Below are positions 1-8,625 of a DNA stretch of 64,000 bases, in pieces. Source of the stretch: Nocardioides alkalitolerans DSM 16699 (GTDB lineage Bacteria; Actinomycetota; Actinomycetes; Propionibacteriales; Nocardioidaceae); assembly GCF_000426525.1 (NCBI RefSeq), contig NZ_AUFN01000001.1, forward strand, positions 1-64,000, written 5' to 3'. Within the stretch, counting starts at the first letter, position 1, and each line of letters opens with the position of its first letter. The notes beneath the pieces were generated by a model. The model saw nothing but the letters and a program-made list of their open reading frames with translations. It had not been told where the DNA came from and ran no database searches. The position numbers and the translations under genes were made by a program.

Positions 1-573
1 CTCGGCGACGACGTTCAACGCGACGAAGGGGAACTGGGCGCGACCGGCCCCTTCCATGTACGGCCACCGCGTGGGGGCGTTCAGCGCGAGTCGCGGCGCC
101 TCGGGTGCGGTCAGGAGGGAGGTGTCGACCTCGGGCAGCGACAGCTCGACCTGGGACCCCTCCACCCCCGGACTCGCAGGCTGGACGACGTACACGGAGT
201 AGTCGCGCTGGGGGTCGGTGTAGGCGCACGAGGGCACGTGGAACCCCGACCGCTCGTCGAACGCCGGCGTCGGGAGCCGGTGGGCGGGGGCGGCGAGCGC
301 GTCGGCGAGGCCGACGGGGGCCACGAACGCCTGCACCGGAGCGCCACCCTGCTCGGTCGGCACCGCTCCGCTGACGTCGAGGTAGGTGCTCACGCCGTCG
401 CGGAAGCCGACCTCGTCGATCCTGCCGAACGCCGCGGACAGCTGGGTCGCCGGGGCTGCGGGCGCGCTCGCTGCGGCGGGCGGGACACCGGGCAGCAGAC
501 TGGCGCTCGTGGCGATGGCGGCGCCTGCTGCGATGAGGGCACCCCTGCCCCGTCGATCGTCGTGTCGTGTCAT
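1..573 (-). CDS. Secreted protein of unknown function, cut by the window edge
   Basis: An ATG at 571-573, preceded by a GAGGGGG ribosome-binding stretch, opens a frame that runs 191 codons to base 1 without a stop, so the C-terminus lies outside the window. The N-terminus has several arginines followed by an Ala-rich hydrophobic stretch and a Pro/Ala segment, as in a Sec or Tat signal peptide. The rest (residues about 45-191) is soluble and has no motif I recognise. Base composition and codon use match true genes of this genome. It is transcribed away from the bL12-like gene, which lies upstream on the same strand. Export is inferred from the N-terminus only. Confidence 0.7.
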   Translation of the reverse strand, partial: MTRHDDRRGRGALIAAGAAIATSASLLPGVPPAAASAPAAPATQLSAAFGRIDEVGFRDGVSTYLDVSGAVPTEQGGAPVQAFVAPVGLADALAAPAHRLPTPAFDERSGFHVPSCAYTDPQRDYSVYVVQPASPGVEGSQVELSLPEVDTSLLTAPEAPRLALNAPTRWPYMEGAGRAQFPFVALNVVAE

Positions 574-687
574 CGCTGCCCCCTCGAAGTCGACGGCTAC
601 CGTTCCGCCGTGGAGGAAGGATAGAAGATCGGCCACCTCGAGGTCGGGCGTCCAGCACGAACCGCAGGCGCTGCACCCCGCGGTTCC

Positions 688-960
688 TCAGAGCTGGTCG
701 ACGACCCGCTTCGCGTCGGCGAGGCCGAGGCCCGACTCCGCCCGCAGCAGCTTGATCGCCTCGATCTTGCGGTCCTTGGCCGCGAGGGCCCGGACCTCGG
801 CCGAGACCTTCACCCCGTCGACCATCCCGGCCTCCGCCTGGACGACCGCCGGATCGACGCCGAGGCGCCGCGACAGCTCGTCGACGAGGCCCTCCAGCTC
901 GCGCACCCGTCGCTGCAGCTGCTCGACCTGCCTGGCCTGGCCGTTCCCGAAGAGACCCAT
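688..960 (-). CDS. Small protein with a ribosomal bL12 C-terminal-like domain
   Basis: This 90-residue protein has two parts. Residues about 10-35 form a predicted coiled coil (QVEQLQRRVRELEGLVDEL). Residues about 60-90 (KIEAIKLLRAESGLGLADAK) match the C-terminal fold of ribosomal protein L7/L12, the part that contacts translation factors. It lacks the N-terminal dimerisation and hinge regions of true bL12, which is encoded at 32892-33278. Such proteins are common in actinobacteria and their role is not established. A TAGGGT box ends 7 bases before the ATG, so the mRNA is probably leaderless. Confidence 0.85.
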   Translation of the reverse strand: MGLFGNGQARQVEQLQRRVRELEGLVDELSRRLGVDPAVVQAEAGMVDGVKVSAEVRALAAKDRKIEAIKLLRAESGLGLADAKRVVDQL

Positions 961-1015
961 GCGGTCGACCCTAGCGATGCCCGGGGCATCGGTCAGGGCC
1001 TCGGTCGAGTGTCGG

Positions 1016-1615
1016 TCAGGGCGTCGTACGACGCGTCGCGGCCAGGTAGGCGCGGCCGCGCGGCGAGACGTCGTACCCCACGTCGAAGCTCTCGGTGAGG
1101 CCCAGGTTCTTCAGCTTGCGCACGTCGATCTTGAAGGGGTCGCGCTCGCGGCCCATCTCGGCCGCGAGGTCGGGCGCGCGCACGTGGGGGCGGCGGCCGA
1201 TGAGGGCGAGGGTGGCCATGGTCCACGGTCCGTGGCTGCTGGCGCGGTCGAGCCGCTCGAGGCGTCGGTCGAGGTCGGCGACGTCGTCGGGCGTGAGGTC
1301 GGTGGCGTTGCGCAGGGCGATGCGGGGGTCCTCCCCCGCCCACGCGAGCGTCACGCGGTACGTCGCCTGCTCGGCCGCCGCGTCGGCCGGTCGCAGGCGC
1401 GACCGGAGCGCGTCGGCGTCGGGGAAGCCCGCCGCCCGGGCGTCGGCGAGGGGGATGGCGTGCTCGTCGACCGGCTCGACGGCGGTCACCCGCACGACGC
1501 CGGCGACGGTGCGGAACTCGGAGCCGACCCGGACGTCGGGGCGGGTCCACCGGCGGAACGCGAGGGTGATCGAGCCGTCGGCGACACCACGGGCGACCTT
1601 CGCGGGGAGCAGCAC
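1016..1615 (-). CDS. ASCH/PUA-like domain protein of unknown function
   Basis: The 199-residue product starts with a segment (about residues 1-75) typical of small ASCH/PUA-like RNA-binding domains: a short lysine and arginine N-terminus, the stretch VADGSITLAFRRW, and a glycine turn. The C-terminal part (residues about 115-195) resembles a winged helix (SSHGPWTMATLALIGRRPHV, then LKNLGLTES). It could bind nucleic acid, but this is inferred from fold resemblance. It starts with GTG and lies 7 bases downstream of the acetyltransferase gene on the same strand, suggesting co-transcription. No catalytic residues are recognisable. Confidence 0.75.
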   Translation of the reverse strand: MLLPAKVARGVADGSITLAFRRWTRPDVRVGSEFRTVAGVVRVTAVEPVDEHAIPLADARAAGFPDADALRSRLRPADAAAEQATYRVTLAWAGEDPRIALRNATDLTPDDVADLDRRLERLDRASSHGPWTMATLALIGRRPHVRAPDLAAEMGRERDPFKIDVRKLKNLGLTESFDVGYDVSPRGRAYLAATRRTTP

Positions 1616-1622
1616 GCGTCGA

Positions 1623-2162
1623 TCATCGCCCGGTCGGGGCGGCGGTTCCAGGGCCGGGCGCGGTGAACGGCTTGCCGAGGTAGACCGACTCCGGCTCGTC
1701 GCGGTAGAGCCCGTAGCCCGGCACGGGCACGTAGCCCTCGCGCTCGTAGAGACGGATCGCCGCCGGCTGCTTGAGGCCCGACTCGAGCACGAGCCCGTCG
1801 TACCCCGCCGCGGCCGCCTCGGCCTCCAGGTGCAGGAGCATCACGCGGCCCAGTCCCCGCCCGCGGTACGGCGTCGCGACGTACATCCGCTTGATCTCGG
1901 CCGCGCGCCGCAGCCCGAGGGCCCCGACGTCCGGTCGCGCCCGCCAGGCCCCGGTCGCGGCGGCGTGCCCGTCGGCGTACCCGACGTAGAAGCTGCCGGT
2001 CGGCGGGTCGAACATCGTCGGGTCGAGCGGGGTCTCGTCGGGGCTGCCGTAGAGCACCGTGTACTCCGCCTGCACCTCGCCGATCAGCCGTGCGGCGTCG
2101 GCGTGGCCGTAGCCGACGCGCTCGATCCGCAGCCCCTGCTCGCCGTGCCGTGCCGTGCTCAC
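1623..2162 (-). CDS. GNAT-family N-acetyltransferase
   Basis: The 179-residue protein has the GNAT fold. Its acetyl-CoA pyrophosphate loop is visible as the R/Q-x-x-G-x-G/A-type stretch PYRGRGLGRVML (about residues 101-112), preceded by the strand EIKRMYV and followed by the usual C-terminal motif LYEREGYVPVPGY. It would transfer an acetyl group from acetyl-CoA to an amine of an unidentified substrate. The GTG start at 2160-2162 follows a GGAGGACA ribosome-binding site. It is divergent from serC with a gap of only 50 bases, so their promoters are packed together. Confidence 0.88.
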   Translation of the reverse strand: MSTARHGEQGLRIERVGYGHADAARLIGEVQAEYTVLYGSPDETPLDPTMFDPPTGSFYVGYADGHAAATGAWRARPDVGALGLRRAAEIKRMYVATPYRGRGLGRVMLLHLEAEAAAAGYDGLVLESGLKQPAAIRLYEREGYVPVPGYGLYRDEPESVYLGKPFTAPGPGTAAPTGR

Positions 2163-2200
2163 CAGGTGTCCTCCGCTCCGTGCCGCCCCGACGCCGGTGA

Positions 2201-3346
<1,146 letters not shown>

Positions 3347-3402
3347 GGAGCGGACGCGTCGTACGACGCCCGTCAGACCCGGGCAGCCCCGTGGGCGGTG
3401 GG

Positions 3403-3461
3403 TAGTCCCTGACGAAGTGGTCGTCCCGGCAGTCGGCGAGCGACCACATCGTCAGGGACTA
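3403..3461. terminator. Long inverted repeat between convergent genes
   Basis: Two 21-base arms (3403-3423 and 3441-3461) pair perfectly except for one A-A mismatch, around a 17-base loop. The left arm reads TAGTCCCTGACGAAGTGGTC plus G. It lies between the 3' ends of serC and the ABC exporter operon, where a bidirectional terminator would fit, but neither side has a U-rich tail. The arms are unusually long for a terminator, so a dispersed palindromic repeat is an equally good reading. Confidence 0.6.
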
Positions 3462-3510
3462 TCTCGTGGCCGGGGCCGCCCGGGAGCCCGGACGAACCGG
3501 AGGCCCCGCC

Positions 3511-5535
3511 TCACCCCACCGCGGCGGCGAACTGCGACCGGTAGAGCGCGGCGTACGCCCCGTCGGCCTCGAGCAGCTCGGCGTGCGTGCCCTGCTCGAC
3601 GATGCGGCCGGACTCCATCACGAGGATGACGTCCGCGTCGCGGATGGTGGAGAGGCGGTGGGCGATGACGAACGACGTCCGGTCGGCGCGCAGCGCGCCC
3701 ATCGCCTTCTGCAGCAGCAGCTCGGTGCGGGTGTCGACCGAGCTGGTCGCCTCGTCGAGGATCAGCAGCGCCGGGTCGGCGAGGAACGCCCGCGCGATCG
3801 TCAGCAGCTGGCGCTCGCCGGCGCTGAGGTTCTCGCCGTTCTCGGTGACGAGGGTGTCGTAGCCGTCGGGCAGCGAGCCGACGAACCGGTCGACGTACGT
3901 CGCCCGCGCGGCCTCGCGGAGGTCCTCCTCGCTCGCGCCGGGCCGCCCGTAGGCGATGTTGTCGCGGATCGTGCCCTCGAAGAGCCAGGTGTCCTGCAGC
4001 ACCATGCCCGTCTGGCCCCGCAGCTCGGCGCGAGACAGGTCGGTGACGTCGACGCCGTCGAGGGTGATGCGACCGCCGTCGAGCTCGTAGAAGCGCATCA
4101 CGAGGTTGACCAGCGTCGTCTTGCCGGCGCCGGTCGGCCCGACGATGGCGACGGTCTGGCCGGGCCGGGCCACCAGCGAGAGGTCCTCGATGAGGGGCCG
4201 CTCCACGTCGTACGAGAACGACACGTGCTCGAAGGCCACCTCGCCGCGGCCGCGGGCGGCCTGCCCGGAGCCGACGGGCCGCATCTGGGCGGCGACCCCG
4301 GGGTCGACCTCCTCGTCGGCGTCGATCAGCTCGAAGACCCGCTCGGCCGAGGCCACGCCCGACTGCAGCAGGTTCGCCATCGACGCCACCGTGGTGAGCG
4401 GCTGGTTGAACTGGCGTGAGTACTGCGTGAACGCCTGCACGTCGCCGATCGTCAGCGACCCCGACGTCACCCGCAGCGCGCCGACGACGGCCACGACGAC
4501 GTACGACATGTTGCCGATCAGCATCATCACCGGCATGAGCATCCCGGAGACGAACTGCGCGCGGAACGACGCGTCGTACAGCTCGCCGTTCTGCTCCTCG
4601 AACTCCTCCATGACCGCCTCGCGGCGCCCCATCACGGTGACGAGCGCGTGGCCCGAGATCGACTCCTCGACGTGCGAGTTGAGCGTGCCCGTGCGGCGCC
4701 ACTGCGTGACGAACTGCGGCTGGCTGCGCTTCATGACGGCGCGGGTGAGCACGAGCGAGATCGGTACGGCGATCAGTGCCACCAGGGCGAGCAGCGGCGA
4801 GATCCACAGCATCATCGCGAGGATACCGACCACCGTCAGCAGCGAGGTGAGCAGCTGGCTCATCGTCTGCTGCAGCGTCTGGCTGACGTTGTCGATGTCG
4901 TTGGTGACGCGGCTGAGCAGCTCGCCGCGCGGCGCCTTGTCGAAGGTGGCCAGCGGCATCGCGTGGATCTTCTTCTCCACGTCGGCCCGCAGCTCGCGCA
5001 CCGTCGACTGGACGACGTCGTTGAGCAGGAAGCCCTGCAGCCACGACAGCAGCGCGCCCGCGACGTAGACGCCCAGCACGATCAGCAGCGCCTGGCCCAC
5101 GGCGCCGAAGTCGACGCCCTGGCCGGGCACGAGGTCGCGCAGCCCGGCGACGACGTCGGCCTGGGTGCCGTCGCCCTGCGCGCGCAGGGCCGCGACGGCC
5201 TCGTCCTGGGTCTGGCCCGGCGCCAGGCGCTCGGAGAGGAAGCCGGTGAAGACGAGGTCGGTGGCACGGCCGAGCAGCCACGGCCCGAGCGACATCAGCG
5301 TGACGCTGCCGATCGCCAGGAGCACGACCAGCGTCGCCTTGACGCGCTGCGGGCGCATGCGGCCGACGAGGCGCTTCGCCGACGGCACGAACGTCATCGC
5401 CTTCTCGCCCGTGCCGGCCATGCCGACCGGACCGGGCCCGCGCTGCGGCACCTGGATGCGCTCGGTGGCGGCGAGGTCCTGGCCCTTGGTGCCGGCCCTG
5501 GTGGTGTCGGCGCCCTTCGTGGTGTCGGTGCTCAT
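3511..5535 (-). CDS. ABC exporter half-transporter, subunit with canonical ATPase site
   Basis: The 674-residue protein has a hydrophilic N-terminus, a six-helix type I exporter membrane domain (about residues 60-380) and a nucleotide-binding domain. The latter has Walker A GPTGAGKTT, signature LSAGERQ, Walker B ALLILDEATSSVD with the catalytic glutamate, and H-loop AHRLST. Its ATG overlaps the stop of the upstream ABC gene by four bases (ATGA), so the two are translationally coupled and very probably form a heterodimer of the LmrCD/TM287-288 type. A TetR gene heads the operon, suggesting induction by an exported drug or metabolite. The substrate cannot be read from the sequence. Confidence 0.92.
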   Translation of the reverse strand: MSTDTTKGADTTRAGTKGQDLAATERIQVPQRGPGPVGMAGTGEKAMTFVPSAKRLVGRMRPQRVKATLVVLLAIGSVTLMSLGPWLLGRATDLVFTGFLSERLAPGQTQDEAVAALRAQGDGTQADVVAGLRDLVPGQGVDFGAVGQALLIVLGVYVAGALLSWLQGFLLNDVVQSTVRELRADVEKKIHAMPLATFDKAPRGELLSRVTNDIDNVSQTLQQTMSQLLTSLLTVVGILAMMLWISPLLALVALIAVPISLVLTRAVMKRSQPQFVTQWRRTGTLNSHVEESISGHALVTVMGRREAVMEEFEEQNGELYDASFRAQFVSGMLMPVMMLIGNMSYVVVAVVGALRVTSGSLTIGDVQAFTQYSRQFNQPLTTVASMANLLQSGVASAERVFELIDADEEVDPGVAAQMRPVGSGQAARGRGEVAFEHVSFSYDVERPLIEDLSLVARPGQTVAIVGPTGAGKTTLVNLVMRFYELDGGRITLDGVDVTDLSRAELRGQTGMVLQDTWLFEGTIRDNIAYGRPGASEEDLREAARATYVDRFVGSLPDGYDTLVTENGENLSAGERQLLTIARAFLADPALLILDEATSSVDTRTELLLQKAMGALRADRTSFVIAHRLSTIRDADVILVMESGRIVEQGTHAELLEADGAYAALYRSQFAAAVG

Positions 5536-7268
5536 GCCGCCTCCTCGTCGGCGCTCAGCTGGGAGGCCACGATCTCGGTGTACGTCGGGCACGACTCGAC
5601 CAGCTCCTCGTGCGTGCCGGCGCCGACGACGGCACCGTCCTCGAGCACGAGGATGAGGTCGGCCGCCCGGATGGTGGAGATGCGCTGCGCCACGACGAGC
5701 ACGCAGGAGTCGGTGGTGTACGGCGCCAGCGCCGCCCGGAGTCGGGCGTCCGTGGCGAGGTCGAGCGCCGAGAACGAGTCGTCGAAGAGGTAGATCTCCG
5801 GCTTGCGCACCAGCGCCCGCGCGATCGCGAGCCGCTGCCGCTGGCCCCCGGAGAAGTTGGTGCCGCCCTGCGCGACGGTGGCGTCGAGACCGTCGGGCAG
5901 ACCCTCGACGAAGTCGCGTGCCTGGGCGACCTCGAGGGCCTCCCACAGCTGGGCGTCGTCGGCGTCGGGGGCGCCGTGGCGCAGGTTCTCCGCGATGGTG
6001 CCGCCGAAGAGGAACGCGCGCTGCGGCACGAGCCCGATCCGCGACCAGAGCAGCTCGGGGTCGAGGTCTCGCACGTCGACGCCGTCGACCCGCACGGTGC
6101 CCGCCGTGGCGTCCATGAGGCGCGGCACGAGGTCGACGAGCGTGGTCTTGCCCGAGCCCGTGGAGCCGATCACGGCCACCGTCTGGCCCGCGTGGGCCTC
6201 GAAGGTGACGTCGCGCAGCACGGGCCGCTCGGCGCCCGGGTGGGTGAACCCGACGCCCTCGAAGGCGAGGTGGGCCTGCTCGGTGAGGGCCTCGACGGGC
6301 ACCTCGGGCGGGTGCACGCTCGACTCGGTGTCGAGCACCTCGGCGATGCGGTCGGCGCAGACGGCGGCGCGCGGGATCTGCATCAGCATGAACGTGCCCA
6401 TCATCACCGAGAACATGATCTGCATGAGATAGCTGATGAAGGCCGTCAGCTGGCCGACGCCCAGCTCGCCGGCGTCGACCTGGTGGCCGCCGAACCAGAT
6501 GACCGCGACGCTCGCGGTGTTGACGATGAGCAGCACGAGCGGGAACAGCGTGGCGAGCCACCGGCCGGCGCGGATCGACACCTCGGTGAGCTGGGCGTTC
6601 GCGTCGGCGAACCGCTCCGTCTCCTCGGGCTCGCGCACGAAGGCGCGCACGACCCGGATGCCGGTGACCTGCTCGCGCAGCACCCGGTTCACCGTGTCGA
6701 TCCGGCCCTGCTGCTTGCGGAAGTTCGGCACCATGCCGCGCACGACGATGCCGACGGCGAGGAACATGACGGGCACGACGATCGCGAAGATCCACGACAG
6801 CCCGAGGTCGGTGACCATCGCCATCGCGATGCCGCCGAACATCATGATCGGCACCGAGACCGCGATGCTGCAGGTCATCAGCGTGAGCATCTGCACCTGC
6901 TGCACGTCGTTGGTCACGCGGGTGATCAGCGACGGCGCCCCGAACTGCCCGACCTCGCGGCCGGAGAAGTGGGTGATGCGGCCGAAGAGCGCGCCCCGAA
7001 GGTCGCGGCCGACCGACATCGCCGTGCGCGCCGAGAACCAGACGGCGGTCACCTGGCAGGCCACCTGCCCGAGGCAGACGACGAGCATGACGAGGCCGAC
7101 GCGGGCGACGTAGCCGGTGTCGCCCTGGACGACGCCCGTGTCGAGGATGTCGGCGTTGAGCGCCGGCAGGTAGAGCATCGCGCCGGTCGAGGCCAGCTGG
7201 AGCAGGCCGATCGCGACGAGCCAGCGGCGGTAGGGCCGCAGGTGGGTCCGCAGGAGGCGGAAGAGCAT
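5532..7268 (-). CDS. ABC exporter half-transporter, subunit with degenerate ATPase site
   Basis: The 578-residue protein starts directly with its membrane domain (six helices, about residues 15-320) and ends in an ATPase domain: Walker A GSTGSGKTT, signature FSGGQRQR, H-loop VAQRIST. Its Walker B reads IYLFDDSFSALD, with aspartate where the catalytic glutamate should be. In heterodimeric exporters one of the two ATP sites is degenerate in just this way. The H-loop also has glutamine in place of histidine (VAQRIS instead of AHRLS), a second degenerate mark. The ATG overlaps the TetR stop codon (TGATG), and the stop overlaps the next ABC start. Confidence 0.92.
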   Translation of the reverse strand: MLFRLLRTHLRPYRRWLVAIGLLQLASTGAMLYLPALNADILDTGVVQGDTGYVARVGLVMLVVCLGQVACQVTAVWFSARTAMSVGRDLRGALFGRITHFSGREVGQFGAPSLITRVTNDVQQVQMLTLMTCSIAVSVPIMMFGGIAMAMVTDLGLSWIFAIVVPVMFLAVGIVVRGMVPNFRKQQGRIDTVNRVLREQVTGIRVVRAFVREPEETERFADANAQLTEVSIRAGRWLATLFPLVLLIVNTASVAVIWFGGHQVDAGELGVGQLTAFISYLMQIMFSVMMGTFMLMQIPRAAVCADRIAEVLDTESSVHPPEVPVEALTEQAHLAFEGVGFTHPGAERPVLRDVTFEAHAGQTVAVIGSTGSGKTTLVDLVPRLMDATAGTVRVDGVDVRDLDPELLWSRIGLVPQRAFLFGGTIAENLRHGAPDADDAQLWEALEVAQARDFVEGLPDGLDATVAQGGTNFSGGQRQRLAIARALVRKPEIYLFDDSFSALDLATDARLRAALAPYTTDSCVLVVAQRISTIRAADLILVLEDGAVVGAGTHEELVESCPTYTEIVASQLSADEEAA

Positions 7269-7951
7269 CAGGACTCCTCGGGGAGGTCGAGGCCGTGTCC
7301 GCCGGGGGTGGGGCGGAGCGTGCCGTGGAGGATCACGTCGACGATCTGCTCGGGTGAGAGCGGGGAGTCGGCGCTGAGGTGGGGGTGGCTGCCGGAGAAC
7401 GTCAGCAGCCGCAGCAGGCGTACGACGTCGGCGACCGGCACGCGGAGCGCGTCGGCATCCGGCTCGACGAGGGCCGCGAACGCCGCCGCGCTGCGCCTGC
7501 GGGCGACGTCGCCGTCGCCGTCCTTCTGCAGGCGCTGCGGCGGGCCGACGAGGCCGAGGGCGGTCATCACGGTGAATATCGAGCGGAACCGGTGCTGCAC
7601 GACCCGGGTTGCGGCGAGGAGCCGCTCGCGCAGCGGCAGGCCGAGGTCGACGCCCTCGAGCTCGCGGATGAGCGCGGAGGGGTCGAACGCCTGGTCCAGC
7701 GCCGCCGAGAACAGCTCGTCCTTCGTGGCGAAGACCCGGAAGATCGTGCCCTCGGCGATGCCGGCGGCCTCGGCGATCTGCTTCGTCGTCGTGCCGCGCC
7801 CGTGCACCGCGATGAGGGGCAGCGCGGCGTCGAGGATCGCGCGCCGCCGCTCGTCGGGCGGCAGCGGCGAGGCCCGCCGGGGCGCGGGGTCGGACGCCGC
7901 CCGGTCGGTTGTCACGGAGGGCGCGGTCTCCGGGGCGGGGGCACTGGTCAC
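7268..7951 (-). CDS. TetR-family regulator of the ABC exporter operon
   Basis: The helix-turn-helix lies near the N-terminus: RRAILDAALPLIAVHGRGTT, then KQIAEAAGIAEGTIFRVF (about residues 40-75), a classical TetR DNA-binding domain. The remainder is the variable ligand-binding domain. I chose GTG 7951 because a TATGCT box ends 8 bases upstream and the 22-bp operator at 7966-7987 would otherwise lie inside the gene; a GTG at 7978 in the same frame would add nine residues. The gene heads the operon with both ABC subunits and overlaps the first by one base. I infer that it represses itself and the exporter until a ligand binds. Confidence 0.88.
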   Translation of the reverse strand: MTSAPAPETAPSVTTDRAASDPAPRRASPLPPDERRRAILDAALPLIAVHGRGTTTKQIAEAAGIAEGTIFRVFATKDELFSAALDQAFDPSALIRELEGVDLGLPLRERLLAATRVVQHRFRSIFTVMTALGLVGPPQRLQKDGDGDVARRRSAAAFAALVEPDADALRVPVADVVRLLRLLTFSGSHPHLSADSPLSPEQIVDVILHGTLRPTPGGHGLDLPEES

Positions 7952-7965
7952 GATCGTCGAGCATA

Positions 7966-7987
7966 GGTGAGTGAGCACTCACTCACC
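7966..7987. promoter_or_regulatory. TetR operator, 9-bp arms
   Basis: GGTGAGTGA-N4-TCACTCACC is a perfect inverted repeat just upstream of the TetR start. It fills the region between the putative -10 box (TATGCT at 7960-7965, minus strand) and the -35 position. Its position immediately before a TetR gene, and its size, fit an autoregulatory operator controlling the three-gene exporter operon. Confidence 0.75.
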
Positions 7988-8014
7988 AGCGACTTTTCGT
8001 CGGTGGAACGGGCG

Positions 8015-8105
8015 GGCAGTTTCGCCGCTCGAGCGGTTAAACCTCCTCTTCGCGCCTTGAATTTCGGTCGCCAAGAGGCAGTTTCGCCGCTCGAGCGGTG
8101 AAACT
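8015..8105. repeat. Intergenic nested palindrome (family B)
   Basis: A 23-base word beginning GGCAGTTTCGCCGCTCGAGC occurs at 8015-8037 and again at 8077-8099. Each copy is nearly self-complementary around CCGCTCGAGCGG. The core between them carries its own stem (CCTCTTCG paired with the AAGAGG region). The whole lies between the TetR promoter and the 3' end of the macrodomain gene. The layout, two palindromic ends around a stem core, is the same as in the family A elements at 23689 and 39768 although the bases differ. Confidence 0.75.
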
Positions 8106-8118
8106 GCCGCCCAGCCCC

Positions 8119-8625
8119 TCAGCCCAGGGCGGCGACGACCCCGTCGTACGCCCGGCGCCCGAGGGCGACGATGCGCGCCTCGCGGACCTCGGTCGGGGTC
8201 TCGCGCAGCGTCGTCACGGCCGCCGCGACCGCGTCGTCGAACGGCCAGCCGTAGACCCCGGCGCTCACCAGGGGGAACGCCACCGACCCGGCCCCCAGCT
8301 CGTCGGCCACGGCCAGCGCCCGGGCGTAGCAGGAGACCAGCAGCGACCGGTCGCGCTCCCCGCGCGTCCAGTTCGGCCCCACCACGTGGATCACCCAGCG
8401 CGCCGGCATCCGGCCCGCGGTGGTCCAGCCCGCGTCACCGGTGGCGAGGCCGTCGGGGAAGCGCCGGCGGCAGTCCTCCAGCACCTCCGGGCCGCCTGCA
8501 GCGTGGATCGCCCCGTCGACGCCGCCCCCGCCCCGCATGCCCCGGTTGGCGGCGTTGACGACCGCGTCGACCGCCTGGGTCGTGATGTCCCCGGCCACGA
8601 CGGTGACCTCGGCGTGCCCGCTCAC
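8119..8625 (-). CDS. Macrodomain protein (ADP-ribose or O-acetyl-ADP-ribose hydrolase)
   Basis: The 168-residue protein is a single macrodomain of the YmdB/MacroD type. It shows AGDIT (residues about 10-14), VVNAAN (22-27), the glycine-rich GGGGVDGAIHAAGG, and the SAGVYGWPFDDA loop that closes over ADP-ribose. Enzymes of this group remove ADP-ribose from acidic residues or deacetylate O-acetyl-ADP-ribose; which applies here is not visible. Its GTG start overlaps the stop of the topoisomerase IB gene by four bases (GTGA), so the two are translated together. The family B palindrome follows its stop. Confidence 0.93.
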   Translation of the reverse strand: MSGHAEVTVVAGDITTQAVDAVVNAANRGMRGGGGVDGAIHAAGGPEVLEDCRRRFPDGLATGDAGWTTAGRMPARWVIHVVGPNWTRGERDRSLLVSCYARALAVADELGAGSVAFPLVSAGVYGWPFDDAVAAAVTTLRETPTEVREARIVALGRRAYDGVVAALG

